Positions 46,720-57,600 of a DNA stretch of 64,000 bases are shown here, piece after piece. Each line of letters begins with the position of its first letter. The stretch's first letter is position 1. The position numbers and the translations under genes were made by a program. The notes beneath the pieces are model-generated. The model did no database searches and was not told where the DNA came from. It saw nothing but the letters and a program-made list of their open reading frames with translations. This DNA is from Meandrina meandrites (lineage: Eukaryota; Cnidaria; Anthozoa; Scleractinia; Meandrinidae). The stretch lies in assembly GCA_963693305.1 (NCBI GenBank), contig OY855913.1, positions 17,860,288-17,924,287 of the forward strand, read 5' to 3'.

Positions 46720-48367
46720 TTATTGATTAATGGCCGACAGTCAAAGTTCGAACTTAAGGTTAGAATAATTGGAACCCCTTGTGGGAATTTTGTCTTAATA
46801 TTTAGCGTGGTGTTGTTTAGTAGTTGAAGTTTCTAAATCTGAGGAGAACAGAAAAGTGTACTTTTGAAACATCAAGTTTGTCATTTGAAATCTGTCTTAA
46901 TGTTTTTCAAACGTAATCATCTTTGTTTATTTTCTTTATTATTACTTTCTGATGTTTTTCTACCTTAGAAACTATTATTTTGAGCTTTCCTTTAATTTGA
47001 ATAAATAAAACACTGAATTTTGTTGATTAAAAAAAGACTTAAAATATTATGGCAGCTTCTTTAACACCAACAACGATGAGAAGTCGAAAAATCGTAGAAA
47101 TTAAATGATTAATAGTTGAGCTGGAGAATTGTTCCATAGGTCTCTTTTCTGCGCCTTTTAATGTATTTTCGTTTCCTAAAATGTTTTACTTTTCAGTGTG
47201 CCTTGGTTTACATATAATCTTAAGCGTGGGAAAAAATAAAACTTATCAACGGGAAATAAGAACCAGTGTATGAATCGCCATAGGGCAATAATCACTTATT
47301 TCACGGTTAGCAATGATATGAGATCCTAGACACCTCGTTTATCAGTTAGTCGATAAGTTGTGACGCCACATATTCAGACGTAAGACAATCAAGGTGTCAT
47401 AGATGAATCGAAGCAAAATACCTTATGTCCGCAAGACATGGGTCTTTAAATTATGACCAACAAATTGCGCTGGCTTTCCGTAATCGAATTTTATTACCTC
47501 TTTGTCATACATGGAGTTGTTTTCTTGCATTCTGTATTGTATGTTTATGTTACAGAAATCGTAAATTGTTCTGTGAATTTTGCAGGTGCGTAAACATTCG
47601 TCAAGTCTATTTCAAGAGCATGTTAGTTTTTCTGCAACCTTAATTTTATTACATGAAATTTAGCTGAGGTCACTGATTATATAGAAAGTATGTAATCCAT
47701 AAAAAAGATATTTGAAATGAAATAGTGTGGTTGACATTTGGGAGGGAGAACTTTACTCAAATATTTAATTTCTTTTCTCAAATAACTTGACTGCGATTAA
47801 CATAATTAATTTTTTTCTTGAAAGCTTTCCTATTAAATTTAATTGGCTACAGATTCCAAATTGGAATCTCGCTAAACTTTTGAAGCAGCCTCGGCGAAAA
47901 AAACTGTAGCGAATAAAATAGCGATATTCCAGAAAAAAAAACCCTGAAATATTCTCGCGAAAATCACATTTAAAGAAATGAGGCACTTAACTTTAACTTT
48001 GATTTTCATGACCGTGCACCATATTCATATTCTTCCAAAAATAAAAAAAAATATTTTCTCTTTTAGAAAGAAAAATATCCGCTCTGGAACTGAACTTCTA
48101 ATTGTTGACCGAGAGTTGATGATTACATGTTAAAATAAATTTCCTTAATGTCTTGACGTAGCATGAATCCACGATGAAAGGGTTTCCATGTGAAACAAAT
48201 CCAGCATCAGTTGTTTATTCAGAGTTTTTCTATGAAGTTTAATTCACAACTTACTGAAATGACAACAGACATTAAACGTTTTATTTTACTGCTGTAGGAG
48301 AGACCTACTTTTTCGAAAGAAAAACGCAGTTAATTTTTATCTTTAAAGTAGCGATCGCTCATGGAGT

Positions 48368-49402
48368 CTAGAATAAACTGATATTTTCTTTTTGTATTTC
48401 GCTGCGGCTTGCGTTGTCAGGAAAATCGTACATGTCGGCGTTGTTCCCAAGATAACTTTGTGAGTCGATAACAGCTGTTCTACTATCCTTTCCTAACGGG
48501 GCGACTTGCACAAGTTTTGATGGCGATTTTATACCGCGTTGAAATAACAGCATTAACCCTTGCCTGAAATTCGGGACTCGCCAGGCGTACAATCCCGGAT
48601 TTATCCCTGACGAGAAGAACCCAACGGTCAACGTTATATCGCGGGCCAAAAGGAGCTTTTCAGAACGACAATTCTCACAGAATACGAGAACAAAATCGAC
48701 AATTACAAACGGGCCCCAGGCAACCAGAAAAACCATTAACATAATAAAAACTGTCATAGATACTCTACGCTCGCGAGACACCATTTTTTTGACGTGCGTT
48801 GCTTCTTTTCTGTCCGTGGAGTTTTTTAAGTTGACGATTTTTTCTTTCAATGCCCGTAGCAGTCCGTAGTAGGATACAAGCATAAGAGAAGCTGGGAACA
48901 ATACGCCCAAGCCGTAGAGATAAACTTGAAAACTAGCGCTCCTCCAGCCGATCAGAGGTAAAATAGAGAAGTGAATAGAGAACAACCAGATGATTAAGAG
49001 CGCCGTGCGAACGCGGGTCGGCGAAACGAGGGAACGGTATTTAAACGGTCGAACCACGGCGAAAAAGCGGTCCGCCATCAGAGCAGAAATATTCACAATT
49101 GAGCAAACGCAAGACAGAACGGCGAAGATGTAGTAACTGAAGAGAACGTCCCGGTTTTTTGTCCAGTAACTCGTTGCGTTTATCGGTTCTACCGTGATAC
49201 CAACTAAAATGTCAGCCACGGCCAAGTTGATGACAAAATACGAGTTAGAGACTCGCCGTAATTTTTTCCCCGGATCTATTATGTACACCACACACACTAA
49301 CACATTGCCAACGACCGTGTAAATTCCGAAAATAACGAAGACGATCGCCAAAGCTTCATTAGGAGTTAAGAGATATCCCTCATAAAACATGTAGAGTTTC
49401 AT
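48368..49402 (-). CDS. class A GPCR, paralogue of the receptor at 40535-41614
   Basis: Single-exon seven-helix receptor. I take the second of two adjacent ATGs (49402) as start, giving 344 aa, because MKLYMFYEGYLL then aligns without gaps to MKYYMFYEGYLL of the other receptor; the frame opens at 49471, 23 codons earlier. N33, D64 (2.50), the sequon at N75, Ala94 (3.32) and the missing Cys 3.25 all fall at identical positions in both. The DRY motif is DRF (111-113). TM6 has WGP and TM7 NPGLY. The tail differs strongly from its paralogue and ends KENISLF. TTATATAAAT on this strand at 49643-49634 may be a TATA box about 235 bp upstream; AATAAA at 48285-48280 and 48219-48214 are candidate poly(A) signals. 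Ligand unknown. Confidence 0.9.
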   Translation of the reverse strand: MKLYMFYEGYLLTPNEALAIVFVIFGIYTVVGNVLVCVVYIIDPGKKLRRVSNSYFVINLAVADILVGITVEPINATSYWTKNRDVLFSYYIFAVLSCVCSIVNISALMADRFFAVVRPFKYRSLVSPTRVRTALLIIWLFSIHFSILPLIGWRSASFQVYLYGLGVLFPASLMLVSYYGLLRALKEKIVNLKNSTDRKEATHVKKMVSRERRVSMTVFIMLMVFLVAWGPFVIVDFVLVFCENCRSEKLLLARDITLTVGFFSSGINPGLYAWRVPNFRQGLMLLFQRGIKSPSKLVQVAPLGKDSRTAVIDSQSYLGNNADMYDFPDNASRSEIQKENISLF

Positions 49403-51336
49403 CATGTCAACTTTCAATCCGTATACACCAAGGTTGATAGCTAACCTCTGTTTGCTTGCGTTGCTCCACAACCCCAGGTGAAAATAACTGTTAGTTGATA
49501 TTTCCCTGTATATAGGTCTATAAGGACTTCACAACAGGGCGGCTATATCAGGCTTTTGTTCGCCGCACGATAACATCCTAACGGAAAGTAAGCTCTCTTA
49601 GCAAATGTGAGCATCTCGACGCGGCGTGCAGGGCATTTATATAAGCCTCTTATTCTGTGAAAAACAATTAAGTCGCATTTTACCGAGTCATTATTTTGCG
49701 ACGTATTTGGACAGGTGTGCGTCCGCGAGGTTCAAGACGCTTTCAGCCACTGAAAAGAGAGAAAGAGAAGTGAAAATATAAATATCTGAGTATTTTTTAT
49801 CTCCAAATCTAAATCCTAAATCTTTTAACTGATAAAATATATTTTTATGGCAGTTTCAATTTGATATCTTTGACAGACCGAAAAGCACGAATTGCGATTA
49901 AGCGAAAGTATTTTTTTTCTTTCTCGTTAGACTTAAAATTAATGTTTACATTTGATTGTACAATTTTTTTTAAAAAAATCTCTCTTCCCTTTGTTTTTTT
50001 GAGAGGCAGGATGCAAAAGAACCTTGGAGCATACTTACCGTCAAAATCTTTTGTGAAGTTGCGAGGTAGATCATGAATTTCTGCTTGCTATGCACCTGGT
50101 GGTAAACAAGAGAGCTTCATATTGTTTATTTTAATGGCATGCAGTTTTTAAAAGTGTTTTTTGTGTTTGTCACTGTGGAAACAAACAAACACACACGGCA
50201 ACGAAGTCGTAAACTGCTTTAATTTTTCCCAATCGATCAAACAGTTGAATTCATGTCATATGCTAATAAGGATGTGTGTTCTTTTGAGGACTCGCTCGCT
50301 GTCGTTTTGATTTCACCAGCTCGAAGAACTAAGACTTTTGTTTAAAAGTTAAAGTTTTAGAATTCTGGGGCAACGTTTACAAAGGAAAGTTGCTAAGTTC
50401 GAGTCTAGATTGTTGTTTATGGAAACACTCATAATTAAATAATGAGAGAAAATGGATTTAAAGGTGCGAAACGCCATGGAGCGGATATTAACGTTTTCAT
50501 TTGGAGAAAAACACCTAAATGTGATTATAATTAGAAAATGCACTAGAACACGTCGAATCTGTTTTCCACATATAATATTCGTGTTTCTGAACAAAGCGAG
50601 AAACGGGCGAGTTCATGCAAACAAGAAAGCGCAAAAAAAAAAGAGTTGAAATTTTTTTATTTGTTTAGTCGAACAGAACATGTTCAAAATGAAATTCACG
50701 GACACTTCACCTGCAGTATTAAGATTGACTTATGTATAGTTCTGTCTTTATTAATTATTTGCTGTAAAAACAGAGAAAATGACGCCCGAAGGTTCGTTAA
50801 TGGATCTTTTTAAAGCCCGCTTTACAGAACACGAAAAATTGCGCAGTTTATACAGCTTTTTCGATCAGCGAGCGGCGGGTGCAAAATCATTTGCCCACCA
50901 TTCTGGGCTATGAACGAGCAATTGGCGCGCACCAAGTTTCAATGATTTGAAATGATTCCGGTCCCTTTAAATGTTTCTGCCAATATTTTTAGCTGTATAC
51001 AGTTTATTTTATTCGTAAGTCGCAGTTATCAGCAGTTTCTAGTAAGCTACTATGTTTGCGGTTTACAAAAACATCCGAGAGCTTCGGAAAACCATCCTAG
51101 GGAACAGTCATTTTCAAACAATTAAGTTGTAAAAATAACATCCTCTAGTTGAAGGAAAGGACTGACAAAAAAAGAAATACACTTTGACCATTGCATGTCT
51201 ACATAAAAGACTGAGAAACAAATGAAGCAACTTAACCATTGATAGACTTGACGTTAAGCTTTCAAACCTGTTTTGTTCTGTTATTCCTAAAAGTGAAAGT
51301 AAATCAATAATCTTTGGATGCTGTCCTTCAGTAAAG
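49403..51336. other. upstream side of the second receptor and spacer
   Basis: The likely TATA box for the minus-strand receptor is at 49634-49643. Beyond that, AT-rich sequence with no gene or element recognised. Confidence 0.4.
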
Positions 51337-51549
51337 TTTTCGCGAAAATGCAAAAGTCCAAGTTCAAGTGAGGCTTAAAACTACTGAAAAATTGAACGCT
51401 AAAATTCGAGCTTTCACTGATTCATGGCATTATCATCCCTGATAATGGATGCTATGGGTAGGCGAAAGCTCGAATTTTAGCGTTTAAATTTACAATTTTT
51501 ACAGTAGTTTTAGGCCTCACTTAAACTTGAACTTTACATTTTCGCGAAA
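51337..51549. mobile_element. 213-bp foldback element
   Basis: From TTTTCGCGAAAATG the left arm runs through AAGT.CAAGTTCAAGTGAGGC, TAAAACTACTG and AACGCTAAAATTCGAGCTTT; the right arm mirrors these blocks in reverse order, ending ACATTTTCGCGAAAA. The loop of about 50 bp contains CCCTGATAATGGATGCTATG. Arms match with a few differences. Confidence 0.75.
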
Positions 51550-52661
51550 AAAATCGTACCGACCGCTGTTTAAATAACGTGCACTCGCCTGATTTTACCC
51601 TTGCACGCAATAATTACACCAGCTAATCCATGAGAAAAGATTTGGCCTAATTCAATTTTTCCCTTAATATCAGATTATAAAATGTAGCTTTCTACTTAGT
51701 TCGTGTTTACATATAGGGAGACTAAAACTTATTCATGGCTGTTAAGTAAGTGAGGGTAATTGGGGGAAGTGCGAAGTACCTCGCATGTGTCGTTAGCTTG
51801 CTTCCAACAGTTTTATAGCTAAGCTGTAAGCATTTGTAATGGTATTTGAAAACGTCCTAAGTTCGAAATCCCTCGAAATTTTCTTTGTAACTTCCTAAGT
51901 TATTTCTACAACTACGAATATATCATTTTGCATCTTTTTGGATTTTTGGTAACAACCTATCTTTTCACACGAGATTCTCGCGACGTAATCAAATTTTAGC
52001 TTCTCAGCGAGAAACGAAGTCACTTGTTTATTAAATATCACCTTTTGAAAAAATCGTGACATTAAGTTGTGAGGAAAATTTCATGTACTGCACGGTAGCC
52101 AGATTGTTCTGTAAATGGGAGGCGGCGTTTTACCTTAATTTAGATAAGATAGTTTCAAAACAGAGATCAGTATAAAAAAACACAACACTCAAAACGTAAA
52201 TATGCGGAAATTGCAACTGAGCGGGAAGCTTCGGTGGGGTGTCTTCCAAAAAAAAACATATCCTGCAATAAAACAAAGCAATGATATTAACTGAGCTGTA
52301 ATCTCCTGAAAAAACTGTCGTTGTCCTTTCTCTGCATGACTCTGTCGATGAGGTGCTTTCATTAGGTGAAACTTCTCTGTCCTCGTGTTTTCTCCCCGCG
52401 AAAGTATGCGCTGCTCACACGAGCTCGAGATTAGGGAGCGTTAGCAATGACGACGGCAAGGAAATCAAAAACGCCCAGTAAAAAATGAATTTAAATTTTA
52501 CTTGAGAACAGTGCTTCGTGATTACGGAAAACTATCCAAAATGAAACAACCTAGGCTCACCGGTAGCGGCGCTTTTATAATAGCGATACTGAAGTGTACA
52601 GAAGTCTTGTTATTGTATAAAACAAATAGATTCTATTTTGCGGTGCGTCTGTTCAGTTATA

Positions 52662-53024
52662 AGGGAGCTTACGCAAACTACGACGGCAACGGCAACGTCA
52701 CCAAACAATAGGCTTAATGAGCAGAGCAATAGCTCTGCACGTGCGTTTGAAATCTTGGTACATTTCCTAGCCGTTCTCTGCAAAACAACAACGTGAAATG
52801 ACCCAATTCTGCGTATTCTGGACAACGTGAACCACGACGGCAAATTTTTAATTTTTCTATTTGGAGTTGAACGCTCTCTTTACACATTTAGCTTGAGCCA
52901 GTTCCTTAAACCGACAGATACGCTGAATACATCTGAATAATTGCGAGATTCTAGAGTAAAATATAAATTCATTTTTCACCAGGCGTTGTCCTCGGCGTCG
53001 CCGTCGTCATTGCGTAAGCTCCCT
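52662..53024. mobile_element. MITE, same family as 46351-46719 (copy 2)
   Basis: AGGGAGCTTACGCAA..TACGACGGC at the left and its mirror GTCGTCATTGCGTAAGCTCCCT at the right. The inner blocks AGGCTTAATGAGCAG, CTTGGTACATTTCC and CTCTGCAAAACAACAACGTG match copy 1. A lone related terminus (TAGGGAGCGTTAGCAATGAC) is seen at about 52432. Confidence 0.75.
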
Positions 53025-53215
53025 ATAGATCGCAGAAGACGTCAAAATGTGGTAAGAACATCAGTGACCCACTCGCCTAGCGGCTCGTGGGCTACTTTTC
53101 TCGTGGGCTACTAATCTATTTGTAGAACAGGGCAAAAATATGGACTGAAAGCGGAGCCTCAAAATGGCCGAACCAAACTTTATTTTATTAGTGGAATAAT
53201 AAATCCCTTATTCGA

Positions 53216-53311
53216 TGGTATACGAGCGGACATTTTACTCATTGCTCGTATTTTTTTCTACGGAACTCGCAAAATATCCGCGCGTATTATATGTTAAACC
53301 ATCGAATAAGG
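53216..53311. mobile_element. 96-bp inverted-repeat element
   Basis: CCTTATTCGATGGT (53216-53229) and ACCATCGAATAAGG (53298-53311) are exact inverted copies around an AT-rich centre. A further ATCGAATAAGG follows directly downstream. Confidence 0.6.
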
Positions 53312-54649
53312 TTTTTTTTATCGAATAAGGTGTTAGACGACCGTTTCTTTTCAACATTCGTTTCTTTCAACTGCGTTCTTTTCTTCACCGCACCTTTTAG
53401 GAGGCTCACAATGGTTTCCAGCACTTTCCAGTTCTTAAACTTTGATGGGTCAGTACTACAAATTGTTATCAGTTGCTACTACAATAAGAATATAGAATAT
53501 AAAACAAACGTCTGATCATTACTTAACAAGTTGTAGCCATTTCGCTAGAATAGAAATATGAGCGGAAACTGCGCGTTTGAATAGAACCCAGTCTATTGCA
53601 GCACAGCTTTTCACCCAGACCCGCTCGTTTCAACGCCCAGCCTTCTCCTGCCCTGTGCCCGGGATTGATGCGAACGGCAAGGCGAACTCGCTCCCTATAC
53701 TAACCGTCTACTACCCTCCCCCCCCTTGTTTTTCCGCCTTAACCGACTGGTCAATCAGCGCCTGGGGACCAGCAGCCATCGCCGGGGCCAGAAAAACGTG
53801 GAACGGGGCAAAACTTGGTGATAAGGCATCCTGAGATTAGGCAACCGCTCATTTCTTCTTAGAGTGGAACATGTAATCCCGAGGAGGCACAACTGGAAAA
53901 ACTAAAGAAACTTCTAGTACCGCGGGATATTTCAGTAACTGAAAGGTTATAACCGATTTGGATAACTGGTCAAAGACAGGACTAGGTTTTTATCCTGGTT
54001 TCGTGAAACGCTATTTTATTTTGCGTGAACCGTGATCTAGACCCCCTTTTATCACCCTCTTTGTACAGTCTCATGGTGAGTTTGCATGTATGCCTGACGG
54101 ACAAACTCAATGCCGGCGTGACCATTCAAATGAAAGCAATTCTTTCATCCGGTGCTGTCTCAACTACTTGTCCATTCGCAAAATAAAACAATGATAACCT
54201 TTTAACACTTTTATTTGATTCAAAACACTGTGATATATGCCTCGATCTGACAAACCAATACAGCGTAACTGAACAGTGCCCTTACAACAAAATAAACGCT
54301 AAAAACTTAAAATATTGTTTAATCAACTTTCGCCATAAAAAGACCTCGAAACTCTTACATTACTTACTCGAGGACTAGGTGCAAAGAAACGCCATTCTTT
54401 CTACTGTAGAAGTATTGTTTTCACTAGATTTTATCACAATCCAGTAATTTGCGCTTTTGTCTGATTAACCCTAAATGAATTAAGAGAAAAAAATACTGCA
54501 ATCTACTCATTCTTCTAAAACTACACAACTCCAGTTCTACTAGAAACATTCAAGCATACATAATAAATTGACTATTACATTGAAGTATGTTTTGGACGGT
54601 ATCAACGAAGTAAATCAATGCTCAAAAAATTAAAATAGAGAATGAAATC

Positions 54650-57600
54650 TTATGGCTCTCCCTCGGAATTCTGTCCTCTGCTCTTCTTAAGCCAATTCTT
54701 CCAGGCGTTCTTAAAGGTGGTCTTCATGGCATTTCCACGTTTCAACCATTGCTTCATCTTGCGGTTTCGTCGTGCTGACATTATGCGCGAGAATACATTT
54801 ATAGGCGAGGTGCTCTCCTGTGTCTGTGTTGTCTCCTCCACGGGGCCTTCATCACCATCTTCCTCCTGCTCCTCCTCCAAGGGGGAGTCTTCTTCGTCAT
54901 CTTCTTCTTCTACTGGTTCCTCGGGGAGCACTTCGTCTTGATTATCATCTTCCTCCGGCTCATCATTTACTACTTCCTGATCCACAGCAGACCAATTCTC
55001 GTTGCCGTCGATATCTTCCTCGGAATATTCCGTGGGCAGCACTTCTGTGGCAGGAATCGATGGGACCTCAGTAGGCTCGGTAGTATACGGGATTTCTTCG
55101 GAAGTGTTCGGGATCGTTGTCGCAAGTTCGTCAGTAAATGTAAATGGTTCCTCTGTAAATGGCTCCTCTGTAAATGGTTCCTCTGTAAATGGCTCCTCTG
55201 GTTCTTCCTCTTCTTCCGTTATGGGCTCAAGTTCTTCTTTCATTTCGTTCAGTTTCACTTTAAAGGATTCTTTCAATCCTCTGCGGAAAAGAAAGAATAA
55301 TATTTTGATCAGTTTTGTACGGAAAGCAAAACAGCAACTAAATAAATGAGTGCAACCCGTGCAAAGCGCTGGAAACCATGCAACTCTTGTTAAGCGAGGG
55401 GAAACAAGGGCAAAGAAGTTACGATTAATTTTGTTGTTTTTTTTCAGCTGGCTAAAAAGACAACATGTTTCCTGTTTTGATCAATTAGAGAGCTCAAGGA
55501 ACGCACAACTAAAGAAAATATATCAAGCGATTATATACGACAAATTAAAATTGCAAGTCTGGGAATTTGAAATATATCTTCCACTCTTTACAATGTTGTG
55601 TTCCGTGACAACAGGCTACGCTTATATATTCAACAGTGTAAAAGAATACGAGGGCCGAGGAGGAACGGAAATCATATTGAGAAGCAAGGTTGTCGTTTGA
55701 AGTTCAGGTAAGTCTGGTTGTCGGACATTATTTGCAGTCCATTATTTACCAAAAACTTGTAAAGAAGCTTAAGAGACCTGCAAAGTCAAGTTGGTCATCA
55801 ACTGTTAAAAAACTTTTCTCGTACTGCCTTGAAAAAATATGAATTAATTGTGCGGAATTGTTTATTTTACTTACATTATCATGTCCTTCATCTTTAAGCG
55901 CATATCTTTCATCGCCTTCCAAGGTTTTTCGGGAACGTTGGTGCCCAGTTTCTGCAGGAGGGCGTCAATTTCCTGCTTAGCCTGCTCAAGCTGCTCCGCT
56001 GTCAAGCTCTTATACCAGTTCCATTTCTGAAAGTTAAGAAAGACCAGTTAAGTAAACCGGTTATACACCTGGCGCGAGACATACAGGTTATGTATGTCGT
56101 TGTACCAAAAGGAGGTCATTATCAGGGGCGTATCCGGACCTTTAGCTAAGGGGGGGGGGGGGGGGGAGGGGGGGAGGCGCTATTGATCGAAGGCTTGACT
56201 ATGAATGTTGAATTCTGCGAAGATAATTCCGGCAGTGCACAGAGAATTTGCTATTTCTGAAAAAATAAGAGGGGGGGGGGGGGGGGGGGAGTGGGGGTGG
56301 GGCTATACTGACCTCCTCAGTTACGTCGCGCCAGTTTTTTTTGTTTTCCTTCCACATTTTCTTAAATACTTCTTTGTTCTCGCCTGCTTTCTCTTTCATA
56401 TTTTCCCACATTTCTTTCATCTGTTTCTTTCGCTCTTGCCACTTTGCCTCATGGTCGCCGGCCTTTTCTTTGATCTGCCTCCACATTTCTCTCATGCTTT
56501 CAGTTGGAAGTTCCTCCAGCTCTGCTTTCTTCCTTTGCACGGTTTCTTGGACTTTCTCTGCATGTCCTTTTGCTTTCTCGATTATTTGCTTTCCAGCTTC
56601 TTTGATTTGCTCAAGAGCTTCGTTGGTGTCAAAGGATGGGAATGAGAATCCAAAAGCTTTTGGGAAAAGAAGATTAAAAAAAGTGCGTATTATTAGTGCG
56701 TTCGCTGCGGATGATTCTAAATTCTCAAATATGACCACAGAATGATGGACTTGTAGTTTCTCCATACAAAATTCTACACTGAAAAACAGTGAGGCAATGA
56801 GAATTAATTGATCATCTGGGCGAAGGGAGGGGTATCGTGGAATCCCTGGGCTAACGAAGGGGGCCTGATATATAAGGCTTTTGGGATTCATCGAAACATA
56901 TAGCGGACTTTTTTTACCATGATGTAAAAATACATTTTAACATCGTTCCCACGGCCTAGGAGCGAAAAGAAGAGAGATCCCTGGGTTTGAGGTTGAAGAC
57001 GTTCTGTAGCAAAAATCAAAGGGATATAAAATACTTTGAGGTTTACCTTGTCAGTTTTATTCCAGTTGAGCTGAATTTGACAGGGTTATCATATCATGTC
57101 GCATATAGGTATCATTTTACAAAGGGAACAGAGGTCGCTGGTGTGTTTTCTAAAATTATCAAATCAGGCTATAATTATCTTTTCAGATCTCACGATATTT
57201 CACAATTTGCTTGACCACGATACAATCAAGTAATCCATGGGCTCGTTAGCTCATCACGGGATTCGTGGGCAATCGAAGCATAACACGAGTTGCTGACCAC
57301 AGAAGAAATATATATTTTTTAAGAAACAGTTTTCTTATAAGAATATCCTTGAACCCTGCAGGAGGGTTTCAAATTTGGACTTTAATCTTATCCTGTTTCT
57401 TGCATGTGTCAACTCCGTCTTCGGTCTTCGTTTTGGACACTATCCTCATCCCTTTAGTTCATTGGATTAATGACTTGAAACATCCGTGCATGCCACTGTG
57501 GAATGGGCAGACTGCAAGATTTATATATTTTGCAGACAAGAGAGAGAACCACTCGACAAACACGAAAGAACGCTCGGGGGGTTTCCGCATTTCTTTCGAC

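Larger units (their letters stand above)
41615..48367. other. spacer between the two receptor genes
   Basis: No gene seen. It carries inverted-repeat elements at 42603-42716, 44023-44188, 45779-45930 and 46351-46719, an inverted SINE-like fragment at 43205-43255 and a small hairpin at 44471-44493. Confidence 0.5.
51550..54649. other. spacer between the second receptor and the acidic-protein gene
   Basis: It contains inverted-repeat elements at 52662-53024 and 53216-53311, a related terminus at about 52431-52470, and a candidate minus-strand AATAAA at 54215-54210 for the gene at 54650-59390. No gene of its own is supported. Confidence 0.45.

Noticed and set aside
53577..53834. 85-codon frame in a locally GC-richer patch
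   Set aside because: No recognisable domain; the patch looks like a fragment of unidentified repeat, and the frame has no supported splice partners.
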